Assembly (NCBI RefSeq): GCF_041914405.1
Contig: NZ_JAYSDK010000028.1
Span: forward strand, 10,182 to 74,181
From: Zoogloea sp041914405
Lineage (GTDB): Bacteria > Pseudomonadota > Gammaproteobacteria > Burkholderiales > Rhodocyclaceae
Direction: 5' to 3'
DNA: 64,000 nucleotides
Shown: positions 16,112 to 25,468 of the stretch, piece after piece
Layout of the letters: each line of letters opens with the position of its first letter
Position numbering within the stretch: the first letter of the stretch is position 1
The notes under the pieces: model-generated
The model's database searches: none
What the model was told of the DNA's origin: nothing
Seen by the model: the letters and a program-made list of their open reading frames with translations, nothing else
Made by a program: the position numbers and the translations under genes

Positions 16112-17041
16112 TCACTCCGCGGACGCCCGCAGCCCCTCCGCCAGAGTGGCCACCGACGACGCGGCGATCTCCCGCGTTACCTGCATCACCGTCCGCGTGG
16201 CCAACGTCAGCGCCCCGTGGGGCGACATGGCCAGCGCCAGGTAACGGGGCACCTCCGGTTCCACCAGCCTGGACGCCTGCAGGCGGCAGTGCTTCATGGC
16301 TGCGGCAATGGCGTAAGGCCCGAGCAGCGCATAGGCGCTGCCGTCCGCAGCAATCTGGGTCTGCAGGCTGAGGCTGTCGGCCTCGGCGACCACGTTCAGG
16401 CTCACGCCGTGCTGGGCGCTCAACTGGTCGAACTGGTCACGCCAGCTGTTGGGCCGGCAGAACATCACCAGCGGCAAGCCATCCAGCGCCGAGAAGGCCA
16501 CCGTCGGCCCGGCCGTCAAAGGATCTCCGGCCGCGCTGACCAGGTAGGTCGGCGCCTCGGTCAGATAGGTATCACCGTTCTTCGGCAGCGCACTATGGCG
16601 GAACAGGATCGCCAGATCCACATTGCCACTCTCCAGCCAGGTCTCCAACTGGGCACCCTGCCCTTCGCGCACGCTCAGCTGGATCAGTGGATAGCGTTCC
16701 CGCAGCTGGTAATACAGGGTGCTGACCAGCGAATGCGCGGTGGACGGCAGGATGCCGATGCGCACCGTGCCGATCGGCTTGCCGGCGGTGGTACGGATGT
16801 CGTTGGAGAGCTGCTCGGTGCTGGTCACCCAGGTGCGCACCTTGGGCAGGATGCGCTGGCCGAGCTCGGTCAGCACCACGCCCCGGCCGGTGCGCTGGAA
16901 CAGGCGTCCACCACATTCGTCTTCAAGCTCGCCGATCTGCCGGCTCACATGGGGCTGGCTGGTCCGGTAGGCCACCGCCACCTTGCTCAGGCTGCCCAGT
17001 TCCACCGCGTCGAGAAACAGCTTCCACGCCGAATAGTCCAT
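16112..17041 (-). CDS. LysR-family regulator of the adjacent lyase/MFS/porin genes
   Basis: A 309-residue regulator. Residues 1-62 are the LysR winged helix (FLDAVELGSLSKVAVAYRTSQPHVSRQIGELE), and the rest is the periplasmic-binding-protein-like effector domain. The start at 17041 has GAGG 7 bases upstream; the frame stays open upstream to 17353 but crosses the divergent promoter. It is transcribed away from the DapA-like lyase at 17304, the typical arrangement for a LysR activator of a catabolic unit. Effector unknown. Confidence 0.9.
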   Translation of the reverse strand: MDYSAWKLFLDAVELGSLSKVAVAYRTSQPHVSRQIGELEDECGGRLFQRTGRGVVLTELGQRILPKVRTWVTSTEQLSNDIRTTAGKPIGTVRIGILPSTAHSLVSTLYYQLRERYPLIQLSVREGQGAQLETWLESGNVDLAILFRHSALPKNGDTYLTEAPTYLVSAAGDPLTAGPTVAFSALDGLPLVMFCRPNSWRDQFDQLSAQHGVSLNVVAEADSLSLQTQIAADGSAYALLGPYAIAAAMKHCRLQASRLVEPEVPRYLALAMSPHGALTLATRTVMQVTREIAASSVATLAEGLRASAE

Positions 17042-17064
17042 TTCCGACCTCGCCAAAACCCATG

Positions 17065-17128
17065 TCTGATCAGTATATCTGAAATACAAGAATTGCCTCT
17101 TCCTGCATATCAGACCCCTTCCTATACT
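17065..17128. promoter_or_regulatory. divergent LysR operator/promoter region
   Basis: TCTGAT (17065-17070), ATCTGA (17077-17082) and ATATCAGA (17107-17114) form repeated and inverted copies of one motif between the LysR gene and the lyase gene. A TATACT -10-like box (17123-17128) faces the lyase operon and lacks a good -35, as expected for an activated promoter. Function is inferred from position. Confidence 0.45.
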
Positions 17129-17303
17129 GCAGCCATGCTCGATGACCGACACGGCAAGAGCTGAACAAGTCGTTGAATAAACTGCGTTTACTGGCCTCAG
17201 AGCGACACCCCGGAAATGCCTTCCGGATTCCTCCGGAGCACCCGGGACCGCGGCCGGCGCAGGCGATCGACGACCACTCCACCTACCAAAGAGGAAATAC
17301 ATC

Positions 17304-18224
17304 ATGACCCTGGATCTTCGTGGCCTCGTTCCCGCCCCCGTCACCCCCTTCACCCGCGACGGCGCCGTCGATCACGACGCCATCCAGCGCCTCGGCGCCT
17401 GGCTCGGCGGCATCGACGGCGTCAAGGGCCTGGTGGTGCTAGGCCATGCCGGCGAAGGCACTTTCCTGTCCCAGGACGAACAGGCGGCCGTCATCGAGAG
17501 CTTCGTGAAGTCCACCGACGGCCGCCTGCCGGTGATCGCCGGCATCACGCTGGAAGGCACCGCCGTCGCCGCCGAGGAAGCCAAGCGCGCCGTCAAGGCC
17601 GGGGCCGCCGCCGGCCTGGTCTACCCGTCCCACGGCTGGCTGCGCTTCGGCTACCAGAAGGGCGCGCCGCAGGACCGCTACCGCGCCATCTACGAGGAAA
17701 GCGGCCTGCCGCTGATCCTCTTCCAGTACCCGGACGCCACCAAGGCGACCTACGACCTGCAGACTCTGCTGGACATCTCGGCCCAGCCCGGCGTCTTCGC
17801 GATGAAGAACGGCGTGCGCAACATGCGCCGCTGGGACGTGGAAATCCCAATCATCCGCCGCGAACGCCCCGAACTGCAGATCCTCACCTGCCACGACGAG
17901 TACCTGCTGCACACCATGTTCGACGTGGATGGCGCACTGGTCGGCTACGGCAACATCGCGCCGGAACTGCTGATCGAGCTGATCAAGGCCGGCAAGGCCA
18001 AGGACTACCCGAAGGCCCGCGCGATCCACGACCAGTTGCTGCCGGTCACCCGCAACGTCTATCACCGCGGCTCCCACATGGAAGGCACCGTCGCGCTGAA
18101 GCACGCGCTGGTCGCCCGCGGCATCCTGGAGCACGCCACCGTGCGCTCCCCGCTGCTGCCGCTGGCCGAAGGCGCCGACGTGGAGATCGCCAACGCGATG
18201 CGCGCCGCCGGCATCGTGCGCTGA
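17304..18224 (+). CDS. DapA-superfamily aldolase/lyase (dihydrodipicolinate synthase family)
   Basis: A 306-residue TIM-barrel protein of the Schiff-base aldolase superfamily. Lys168 (FAMKNG) is the Schiff-base lysine, Tyr142 (LFQYPD) the catalytic tyrosine, and GHAGEG (47-52) replaces the usual GTTGE loop that binds the keto-acid carboxylate. The changed loop argues against true DapA, and the neighbours argue for a catabolic aldolase or dehydratase acting on an imported acid. AGAGGAAA lies 7 bases before the ATG. Probably first gene of an operon with the MFS permease and porin. Exact reaction unknown. Confidence 0.85.
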   Translation: MTLDLRGLVPAPVTPFTRDGAVDHDAIQRLGAWLGGIDGVKGLVVLGHAGEGTFLSQDEQAAVIESFVKSTDGRLPVIAGITLEGTAVAAEEAKRAVKAGAAAGLVYPSHGWLRFGYQKGAPQDRYRAIYEESGLPLILFQYPDATKATYDLQTLLDISAQPGVFAMKNGVRNMRRWDVEIPIIRRERPELQILTCHDEYLLHTMFDVDGALVGYGNIAPELLIELIKAGKAKDYPKARAIHDQLLPVTRNVYHRGSHMEGTVALKHALVARGILEHATVRSPLLPLAEGADVEIANAMRAAGIVR

Positions 18225-18318
18225 CCCCACCGGGGATCGCAGGCGACGCAGGCCGGCGTCGCCGGGCAGTCGGCAGCAAGACCGCGGACTGCCCATCAGG
18301 CCGAAGTGTTACCGTAGC

Positions 18319-18350
18319 CGCCCCCTGGGGATTCGATCCTCCAGGGGGCG
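18319..18350 (+). repeat. strong hairpin between lyase and MFS genes
   Basis: CGCCCCCTGG (18319-18328) pairs with CCAGGGGGCG (18341-18350) around a 12-base loop. There is no T run. It may reduce read-through or stabilise the upstream transcript, tuning permease against enzyme levels. Confidence 0.5.
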
Positions 18351-18389
18351 CGCGCCGAGCACCTATATAAGAAAGAGACTGGAGACAAA

Positions 18390-19832
18390 ATGGACACCAA
18401 AGTGGCCGCTTTGGGGGCGGGCATCGCCCCTACGGCGGATCAGCACCTGGCCGCCAATCAGCAAGGGCGCGCGGCACAACTGCTCTTCCGCATCGAGAAC
18501 GTGCCCTTCTGCCGCTGGCACACCAAGGCCCGCGTCATCATGGGCAGCGCGACCTTCTTCGACGCCTTCGACGCGCTCTCACTGGCCTTCGTGATGCCGG
18601 TGCTGGTCGGCCTGTGGCATCTCGGCCCGACCGAGATCGGTGTGCTGATCGCCGCTGGCTACCTCGGGCAGGTCATCGGCGCGCTGCTGTTCGGCTGGCT
18701 CGCCGAGCGCCGCGGCCGCGTCCCGAGCGCCACCCTGGCGGTCGGCATCATGTCGGTGATGAGCGTCGCCAGCGCCTTCACCGGCAACTTCCAGATGCTC
18801 TTCCTGGCCCGCTTCATCCAGGGCATCGGTGTCGGCGGCGAAGTGCCCGTTGCCGCCGCCTACATCAACGAGTTGTCCCAGGCCCACGGGCGCGGCCGCT
18901 TCTTCATCCTCTACGAGCTGATCTTTCCGCTGGGCCTCCTCGGTGCCGCGCAGATCGGCGCCTTCGTCGTGCCCCGCTTCGGCTGGGAATACATGTTCCT
19001 GATCGGCGGCATCCCCGGCATCCTGATCGCCGCACTGATCCTGCGCCTGTCCGAATCGCCGCGCTGGCTGATCGCCAAGGGCCGCCTCGACGAGGCCGAA
19101 CGCATCATCGAACGCCTGGAAGCCGCCACCAACAAGCGAAACCTCGACCCGGCACGCGACCGCATCGAGGTCGACGCCCGCCTGGCCAGCCTGCAGGCCG
19201 GCCTGCAGAACCCGCGCAAGGCCTCGTGGAAGGAACTCTTCTCGCCGATCTATCGCGGCCGCACACTGATCGTGTGGGTGTTGTGGGCCAGCAGCTACTT
19301 CGTCGCCAACGGCATCAACAACTGGCTGCCCAGCCTCTACAAGACGGTCTATCACCTGCCGCTGCAGGAATCCCTGCACATGGCCTCCATCTCCAACGTG
19401 CTGAGCACCTGCGCCGTGCTGGCCTGCGCCTTCCTGATCGACCGGGTCGGCCGCCGCCGCTGGGCAATGGGCTGCTTCGTACTGAGCGGCGCGCTGCTGG
19501 CCACGCTGGGCATCCTGGGCGCCGACGATCCCCGCTCGGTGATGCTGCTGGCCTCCTCGGCCTACGCGGTGATGGGCACCACGACGGTGATGCTCTACCT
19601 CTACACCCCCGAGATCTACCCGACCCGCATGCGCGCCATCGGCACCGGCCTCGCCACGTCGTGGTTGCGCGCCGCCTCCGCCGCCGCCCCGGCCATCGTC
19701 GGCGTGGTGCTGAGCGGGCAAGGCGTCGCCGCGGTCTTCCTGATGTTCGCCCTCACCACCATCGTCGGCCTGATCGCCGCCACCCGCATGATTGAAACCA
19801 CCAATCGTGCGCTGGAGGAAATCTCTCCCTGA
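18390..19832 (+). CDS. MFS permease, sugar/acid:H+ symporter type
   Basis: A 480-residue, 12-helix major facilitator. It shows signature loops GWLAERRGRVPSA (between helices 2 and 3), FIQGIGVGGEVPVAAAYINE and PRWLIAKGRLDEAERI, plus DRVGRRR in the second half and YTPEIYPTRMRAIGTG near the end. This is the pattern of MFS sugar and aromatic-acid symporters. GGAG lies 6 bases before the ATG. Sitting between a DapA-like lyase and a porin, it probably carries the lyase substrate across the inner membrane. Confidence 0.88.
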   Translation: MDTKVAALGAGIAPTADQHLAANQQGRAAQLLFRIENVPFCRWHTKARVIMGSATFFDAFDALSLAFVMPVLVGLWHLGPTEIGVLIAAGYLGQVIGALLFGWLAERRGRVPSATLAVGIMSVMSVASAFTGNFQMLFLARFIQGIGVGGEVPVAAAYINELSQAHGRGRFFILYELIFPLGLLGAAQIGAFVVPRFGWEYMFLIGGIPGILIAALILRLSESPRWLIAKGRLDEAERIIERLEAATNKRNLDPARDRIEVDARLASLQAGLQNPRKASWKELFSPIYRGRTLIVWVLWASSYFVANGINNWLPSLYKTVYHLPLQESLHMASISNVLSTCAVLACAFLIDRVGRRRWAMGCFVLSGALLATLGILGADDPRSVMLLASSAYAVMGTTTVMLYLYTPEIYPTRMRAIGTGLATSWLRAASAAAPAIVGVVLSGQGVAAVFLMFALTTIVGLIAATRMIETTNRALEEISP

Positions 19833-19972
19833 GCCTCTGGGGAAGCACCACATCGACATCGCGATACATGCGGCCAGCAAGGGCTGCAGGGACGGTATCG
19901 CCCTGAAAAAGACAAGGAACCGCCCCGCCGCCACGACGGGGAACACGGTCACAGGATTGGATTGGGGACACC

Positions 19973-21352
19973 ATGCAATTCACAACATCCATCGACAGGC
20001 GCACCCGCGCGATGCTCGCCGCCGGCCTCTGCGGCAGCTGCCTGCCGCTTGCCGCGCTGGCCGACGACGACGCCCACGAACTGGAACTCAAGGCCCACGG
20101 CGTTTACTGGGCCGACAAGGGGCTGGCCTACCCAACCGCCAAGACGCCCAAGCCGCAACCCGCCGCTTACGAACAGAGCGCGCTGGGGCTGGAACTCAAC
20201 TACCGCTCGCCCTACTTCCTGGGCGGCGTGGCCGGCTTCGACGCATCGGTCTATAGCGTCAACCGGCTCGGCGCCAGCGGCGTGCCGACCACCCAGTTGG
20301 TCGAGGTGGGCAACAACGGCCGCCTGGAAAACGGTTACCAATCCCTCGGCCAGGCCCTGCTCAAGCTCCGGCTCGGCGACAAGGCCGTCGTCAAGCTCGG
20401 CCGCCAGTTCCAGGACAGCTTGCTGCTGAAGAGCACCACCAACCGCGCGGTGCCCGACACCTACTCCGGCGTCAGTGCCATGCTGCGGCCAGCCGACGGA
20501 GTGAAGCTCTATGGCGCCGTGTATGACCAGTACCGCAGCCGTACCACCGGCGAGTTCGTACATTTCAGGACCGAGGCGAGCGGCCGCAACGGCATCGACT
20601 ACATCGCCGTCCTCGGCGGCAATTACGTGCGCGGGCCGCTGGAGCTGACTGCCGAATACCTGCACGCCAAGTCCTACCTGGCCAAGAGTGCGCTGATCGC
20701 CGCCTACACGATTCCGCTCGGCACCGACCGGCTGAAACTGTCCGGCGGCTATCTCACATCCCGCGACGCCGGCTCACTGTTCGTCTGCGGCGCCGAGAAG
20801 GACATGGACTGCACCGGCAGCGGCCGCATCTCCAACCGGGGCAGCGGCGCCTACGTGGACGTCGCATGGACGGTCCGCGACTTCACTATCGGCGGCGCGC
20901 TGACCAAGATCAGCGGCTTCTGGATAGAAGACAACTACGCCGTCGATGCGGATCGGACCGGGGCGCTGACCCAGGATCCGGGCACCAATCCCTTTCCGAC
21001 CCAGGCCGTCGTCGGCCCGGACTTCACCAATCGGGACGAGACCGCTGCCCAGATCCGTGTCGCCTACGACTGGAAAGCCCTGGTCCCCGGCCTGAAGACC
21101 GCCTACCGCTACGTCCGCGGCACCGGCGCCCGCAGCAGCAATCTGGTCAACAACGTGGAAGGCCGGGAGCAGTACCGGGAACTGGATGCCCGCTATGAAC
21201 TGCCTTTCGTGAAGAACGTCAGCCTGCGCTACCTGTTCATGACCTACGACTCCCAGGCCGACGGGCGCACGGCGAGCCAGACCCTCAACGGGCTGACCCG
21301 CCAGGACTGGCGCCAGCACCGCTTCTACATCGACTACAGCTATCGTTTCTGA
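19973..21352 (+). CDS. OprD-family outer-membrane porin
   Basis: A 459-residue beta-barrel protein with an N-terminal signal (hydrophobic residues 13-30, ending AALA). It contains alternating amphipathic strands, the OprD pattern KLGRQFQDSLLLKSTTNRAVPDTYSG, and a terminal YSYRF with a C-terminal Phe for BAM recognition. OprD porins pass small carboxylates and basic amino acids. GGGGA lies 4 bases before the ATG. As the last gene after the lyase and MFS permease, it would supply the outer-membrane step. Ends with a clear terminator. Confidence 0.88.
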   Translation: MQFTTSIDRRTRAMLAAGLCGSCLPLAALADDDAHELELKAHGVYWADKGLAYPTAKTPKPQPAAYEQSALGLELNYRSPYFLGGVAGFDASVYSVNRLGASGVPTTQLVEVGNNGRLENGYQSLGQALLKLRLGDKAVVKLGRQFQDSLLLKSTTNRAVPDTYSGVSAMLRPADGVKLYGAVYDQYRSRTTGEFVHFRTEASGRNGIDYIAVLGGNYVRGPLELTAEYLHAKSYLAKSALIAAYTIPLGTDRLKLSGGYLTSRDAGSLFVCGAEKDMDCTGSGRISNRGSGAYVDVAWTVRDFTIGGALTKISGFWIEDNYAVDADRTGALTQDPGTNPFPTQAVVGPDFTNRDETAAQIRVAYDWKALVPGLKTAYRYVRGTGARSSNLVNNVEGREQYRELDARYELPFVKNVSLRYLFMTYDSQADGRTASQTLNGLTRQDWRQHRFYIDYSYRF

Positions 21353-21390
21353 AGCAGCAGTACGCAGCAGATCCCTGTGCAGCAACTTAC

Positions 21391-21418
21391 CTCCCCGCCC
21401 ACCGGTGGGGAGTTTTTT
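21391..21418 (+). terminator. intrinsic terminator after OprD-type porin
   Basis: CTCCCC (21391-21396) pairs with GGGGAG (21407-21412), with an inner CCCACC/GGTGGG alternative, followed by six T (21413-21418). Confidence 0.85.
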
Positions 21419-21486
21419 AGCGGACGTCGCAGGAGCGCCACGGCCACCCCGCCGTGCTTCGTCGCCCTGCCCTCCGCGCCAGCAGC

Positions 21487-22833
21487 TCACTGGCCTTGCG
21501 GATACCAGACAACGGCCTGGCGCCGTCCGTCCTTAGTCGTGCTGCCGACGGCCACCGCGCGGCCACAACTGTCCAGCGCCACCGAGCTTGCCCGTTCGTC
21601 ACCCTCCGTCCCCCACTGCCAGGCTTTCACGAGCGTCCCGTCGCTGCGCACCTTGAGCAGGAAGAAGTCACTGGCGCCCGCCGCCGGCTTCGTGGCAAGA
21701 AAGCTCCCCGTGGTCTCACCGTACAAATAGAAGTTGCCCTGACCATCGACCTTGAGGTCGGTCAGCCATTCGGCGCCGCTGGTCCCCAGCTGGAAGCTGC
21801 TGAGCACAGCGCCATCGGCCGGGTTGATGCGGGCCACGAAGACATCCTGGTTGCCGGCGGACACGCCACCACGGAACGAACCCGCCACCGACCCGGCAAT
21901 CAGCAACGAACCGTCGGACAGCGCCTTCAGCACCGCCACGTTGTCAACGCCGGCGGTCGTGTAGCGGGCCGTCCACTGAACAGCGCCGCCGGCACCGAGC
22001 TTGCGCACGAACATGCCGGCACGGCTGCCGCTGGTCACCACCCCGCCGAGGAAAACCGAACCATCCGGCAGCACCGCCAAGCTGGAGGCGTAATCCTGCT
22101 CGGCGCTCTCCGAGCGGTGGCTCCACACCACTGACAGGGTACTGGCATCACCCGGCCTGGCGGCACGCAGCCGGTAGGCGCTGGCATCCGCCCAGGCGTC
22201 TACGTAATTGCTCGGGATGTAATCGTCGTTGTAGCCGCCGATGTACAAGTCCTCGTTCGACGTGGCGACCACGCGACGGGGATGCTGCGGAAACACATCA
22301 CCGAACTGGGTCACCGCCCACGGATCAGAGGGACGTGAGCCGCCGATGCTGGCCACGAAGATGTCGAACTGCCCCTGGTTGCCCGCGCCCGACAATACGC
22401 CGCTGGTCCGCCCGACGGCATAGACCGTCCCTGACTGCGTCATTGCCAGGGCCTCGGCCACGTCGGCGCCGGCGGAATCCAGGCGATCGCCGCCATCGAA
22501 CTGCAGGCTGCCTGCACTCGACAGGACGCGCACGACACCACGGGCATTGCCGGCCGGCTCAAGGGAAGTCTGCCCAATCATGCCGCGGTCGTAGCCGGCG
22601 AGCCAGATGCGATTGCCGGCATCCACGAGCACGTCGTTCCATTCGCTGGCGCCCTCCTCCGCCGGCTGCAAGGTGGCTTCCGCCGGGATCGACAGGCAGG
22701 CCAGCGGATTGTCGACGGGCGGCGCGGGCGGACTGCTGCCACCTCCACCGCCACAAGCGCCCAATATGGGCAACAACGCCACGACCAGGGCTGCATGACG
22801 GAATGAGAAACGGGTCTGGAGCACTTTTTTCAT
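21487..22833 (-). CDS. predicted lipoprotein with beta-propeller (SBBP-like) repeats
   Basis: A 448-residue protein. The start at 22833 gives a lipoprotein signal (KK at positions 2-3, hydrophobic residues 14-25, lipobox LGAC), then a glycine/serine/proline linker. Repeats of about 50 residues follow, each with a DxFVAxI or FLLKV strand and a DGxxxxxG turn (GNQDVFVARINPADGAVLSSF, AASDFFLLKVRSDGTLVKAW). This resembles SBBP/delta-60 propeller repeats of surface proteins. An alternative start at 22890 adds 19 residues and hides the signal. Function unknown. Divergent from the CorA-like gene. Confidence 0.7.
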   Translation of the reverse strand: MKKVLQTRFSFRHAALVVALLPILGACGGGGGSSPPAPPVDNPLACLSIPAEATLQPAEEGASEWNDVLVDAGNRIWLAGYDRGMIGQTSLEPAGNARGVVRVLSSAGSLQFDGGDRLDSAGADVAEALAMTQSGTVYAVGRTSGVLSGAGNQGQFDIFVASIGGSRPSDPWAVTQFGDVFPQHPRRVVATSNEDLYIGGYNDDYIPSNYVDAWADASAYRLRAARPGDASTLSVVWSHRSESAEQDYASSLAVLPDGSVFLGGVVTSGSRAGMFVRKLGAGGAVQWTARYTTAGVDNVAVLKALSDGSLLIAGSVAGSFRGGVSAGNQDVFVARINPADGAVLSSFQLGTSGAEWLTDLKVDGQGNFYLYGETTGSFLATKPAAGASDFFLLKVRSDGTLVKAWQWGTEGDERASSVALDSCGRAVAVGSTTKDGRRQAVVWYPQGQ

Positions 22834-23047
22834 GTCTTTTCGGATCTGTTGGGTTGAAAACACGTCAGGCAGCCAGTATTTCTCTTGCATACCCCCGAAT
22901 CTATGACGAATTCAACAACATTCCCGCGCTGCCGCATGCGGCCCACAACGGGGATGGACTAGCGCGCCGGCGGCCGTAAGGAACAAAATCGCGCTCCCGC
23001 GCCGCAGCGCGCCGTTCGTACGCACAAGACCTATAAAAGGAGACACG

Positions 23048-24676
23048 ATGCTCTCGCAACCGGACCACCTCGTCCGCCATTTCCGCGATGTGCTCGTCTG
23101 GCCGGTCCAGATCAAGCCGGGCTTCACGGGGGAGAACGTGGCCCGCATCCACGAACGGATCACCGGCAGCAGCCACTGGGCGCCGGTGGACGACGAATTC
23201 ACCACCGACCCGGCCGACTTCCAGGAGCGTCACTACAAGGAGTTCGTGGCCTTCCTGCCCTACGTCCAGCGCTTCCTGTACGGAGATGGGCGCTCGGCGA
23301 CCGGCGACGGCCCGCCCAACCGCTCGGCGCCGATGGCGGTCTACCGGCGCACCGACGTGGCCGGACTGAACGTCGTACTGCGCCCCGGCGACGCGCCCAT
23401 CTCGCTGCGCATCGCCCACGTGGATCTCTACCTCTTCCTGGATCTCGATGTGGCGATGCTCAACGTGGAAGTGGCCGCCGACGACCTGCCGCTGGCCACC
23501 GCCCTGGAACTGCTCTACCGCTTCGGGCGCGCCTACCCGACCGGCTGGGACGCCAGCGGCCAGGGTGTGCACAACGTCCACCGCAGCGAACTCCTCGACC
23601 GCGACGGCCGTGTGCTCGCCACCTCGGACTCGGAGAAGCGGGAACGCTACCTGCGCTTCGTCTGCGAGCACCGGACGCCCTGCGTCGGCGCCCTGTGGGC
23701 CTGCCTGCTGCGCCCGCTGGTGCAGGACGCCGAGTGCAGCGACAGCGACCTGAGCTACCGGCTGCTCGAGTACTACCGCATGCCGATGATGGCCTACCTG
23801 GCCCTCGACGAGCCGCGCAGCCTCAGCCGCGAGGACTTCATCCGCATCGGCTTCGTCGCCAACCTGCCATCCCGCGACCCCGTGCCGACCAAGGATCCGG
23901 CAGTGATCCGTTTCGAGCGCCTGCACTGCGAGGACCGCTTCTGGACCGATAGCGACGACGGCCCCAACAGCCGCTTCATCTGCACCGGCAATGCGCTGGT
24001 GCTGGTGGGCGAAGCCGGCTCCGACTACTTCCGCGATCCCGAGCACGGTTTCCTGGCGCGCTTCCGCCACCAGTACTTCCTGGTCTTCCTGATCGCCCAC
24101 TTCCACCGCGCCGCGCTGCTGTCCTTTTCCGACGGGCTGGCCAGCGCCGTGAATGAACTCGACATCCGCAACAGCGAATCCGTGCGCCGTTTCAAGCGCC
24201 GCATCCGCCAGTCCTTCGAGGCTTTCCTGCGCTTCACCCATCGCTACTGGTTCCACGAGGTCTCCGAGCAGGGGCTGGTGCAGGCCCTGTTTCAGCGCAC
24301 CACACGCCTGCTGCGCAACGACGAGCTATTTGGCCACGTGAAGGACCAGGTCCGCGAGATGAGCGCCTACCTGGACAGTGACAGCCAGCGCCGCCAGTCC
24401 GGCACCGTACTGCGCCTGACGGTGGTGACCATCTTCGGCCTGATCGCCACAGTGGTCACCGGCTACTTCGGCATGAACCTGTTCAATTTCCCCGAGGTGC
24501 CGGGTACCTACAAGCTGGTCCAGCTCGGGCTGGTAAGCGCCAGCACGCTGGCCCTGGTGCTGTTCGCGGTAGCCCGCTCCAAGCGCCTGTCGGACTTTCT
24601 GGAGGCGCTGTCCGACGAACGGCTTTCCCGCCGCGCGAAGTGGGTCGCCCTGGGCCGCGTCTTCAGGAAGATCTAG
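23048..24676 (+). CDS. CorA-like divalent-cation channel family protein
   Basis: A 542-residue protein. A long acidic cytoplasmic N-terminal region (1-440) is followed by two transmembrane helices separated by a short loop; the GMN motif sits in GYFGMNLF (residues 475-477). This is the CorA/MIT plan, but the N-terminal region is much longer than in standard CorA (about 320 residues). AAAAGGAG lies 5 bases before the ATG. The C-terminal tail is basic, as in CorA. Magnesium, zinc or another divalent ion could be the substrate. Confidence 0.8.
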   Translation: MLSQPDHLVRHFRDVLVWPVQIKPGFTGENVARIHERITGSSHWAPVDDEFTTDPADFQERHYKEFVAFLPYVQRFLYGDGRSATGDGPPNRSAPMAVYRRTDVAGLNVVLRPGDAPISLRIAHVDLYLFLDLDVAMLNVEVAADDLPLATALELLYRFGRAYPTGWDASGQGVHNVHRSELLDRDGRVLATSDSEKRERYLRFVCEHRTPCVGALWACLLRPLVQDAECSDSDLSYRLLEYYRMPMMAYLALDEPRSLSREDFIRIGFVANLPSRDPVPTKDPAVIRFERLHCEDRFWTDSDDGPNSRFICTGNALVLVGEAGSDYFRDPEHGFLARFRHQYFLVFLIAHFHRAALLSFSDGLASAVNELDIRNSESVRRFKRRIRQSFEAFLRFTHRYWFHEVSEQGLVQALFQRTTRLLRNDELFGHVKDQVREMSAYLDSDSQRRQSGTVLRLTVVTIFGLIATVVTGYFGMNLFNFPEVPGTYKLVQLGLVSASTLALVLFAVARSKRLSDFLEALSDERLSRRAKWVALGRVFRKI

Positions 24677-24753
24677 CCCGGAGATACCCACCAACTTGAA
24701 CTACACGCGGGCGACCCCTTAAGCATTCGATGAGCCAACCGTCGCCGGAAGCT

Positions 24754-24803
24754 ATTTATACCCGGATTTTATTCTCATATTATTTAAACCCGGGTATTAT
24801 TCT
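24754..24803 (+). repeat. two 22-bp near-identical direct repeats upstream of DUF2239 gene
   Basis: The segment 24754-24775 (ATTTATACCCGG, then ATTTTATTCT) recurs at 24782-24803 (ATTTAAACCCGG, then GTATTATTCT), 19 of 22 positions identical, offset 28 bases. The second copy contains the palindrome ACCCGGGT. AT-rich and 28 bases before the DUF2239 start, this looks like a tandem operator or promoter element. Confidence 0.6.
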
Positions 24804-24830
24804 GCGCAGATCAACTCATCTAGCCCGACC

Positions 24831-25427
24831 GTGTCCTCATCCAGCCCCACGACCTACACCACCTTTGACGGCGTCCGACGCATTGCCAGCGGCAACCTGG
24901 AAAACAACGCCCTAGCCGCCAGGCATGCACTCAACGCCAACGCAAGCGGTCCCGTACTCACCTTCGATGACAGCACGGGCCGGCTCGTGGATATCGACCT
25001 GCGCGGCAGCGATGCAGAAGTGCTCGCCCGCCTGGCGTTGAGCAACGCCCCCACCACGTCCGAACCGGAACCGAGCCTCGAAACCCGCGGCCGTGGCCGC
25101 CCCCGGCTGGGCGTCGTTGCGCGGGAGGTCACGCTGCTGCCCCGCCACTGGGACTGGCTCGCCTCCCAGCCCGGCGGCGCATCCGTCACCCTGCGCAAGC
25201 TGGTGGACGAAGCACGCCGGGCCAGCACCGAAAAGGACGACCGCCGCCAGGCCCAGGAGCGTGCCTATCAGTTCATGTCCGCACTGGCCGGCGACCTGCC
25301 CGGTTTCGAGGAAGCCTCCCGTGCCCTGTTCGCGGACGACCGGGTTGCATTCATGCAGCGCACCGATGCCTGGCCAGCAGATCTGCGCGACCACACCCGC
25401 CAGCTGGCTTTCGGTGACGAAGCCTGA
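24831..25427 (+). CDS. DUF2239 family protein
   Basis: A 198-residue protein starting with GTG. The N-terminal TTYTTFDGVRRIASGNLENNALAARHAL and the TGRLVDIDLRGSDAEVLARL segment are the DUF2239 signature. RGRGRPRLGVVAREVTLLPRHWDWLASQPGGASVTLRKLVDEARR resembles an AT-hook-like basic patch next to a ribbon-helix-helix-like stretch, so DNA binding is possible. The family is uncharacterised. Followed by a GIY-YIG gene in the same direction. Confidence 0.8.
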   Translation: MSSSSPTTYTTFDGVRRIASGNLENNALAARHALNANASGPVLTFDDSTGRLVDIDLRGSDAEVLARLALSNAPTTSEPEPSLETRGRGRPRLGVVAREVTLLPRHWDWLASQPGGASVTLRKLVDEARRASTEKDDRRQAQERAYQFMSALAGDLPGFEEASRALFADDRVAFMQRTDAWPADLRDHTRQLAFGDEA

Positions 25428-25468
25428 TGGCCGCCGACCGGCCCGACAAACTTTTGCGGAGACTCACA

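Noticed and set aside
18319..18350. Hairpin read as a tRNA T-arm because of the ATTCGATCC loop
   Set aside because: No acceptor, D or anticodon arms surround it; it is a simple stem-loop.
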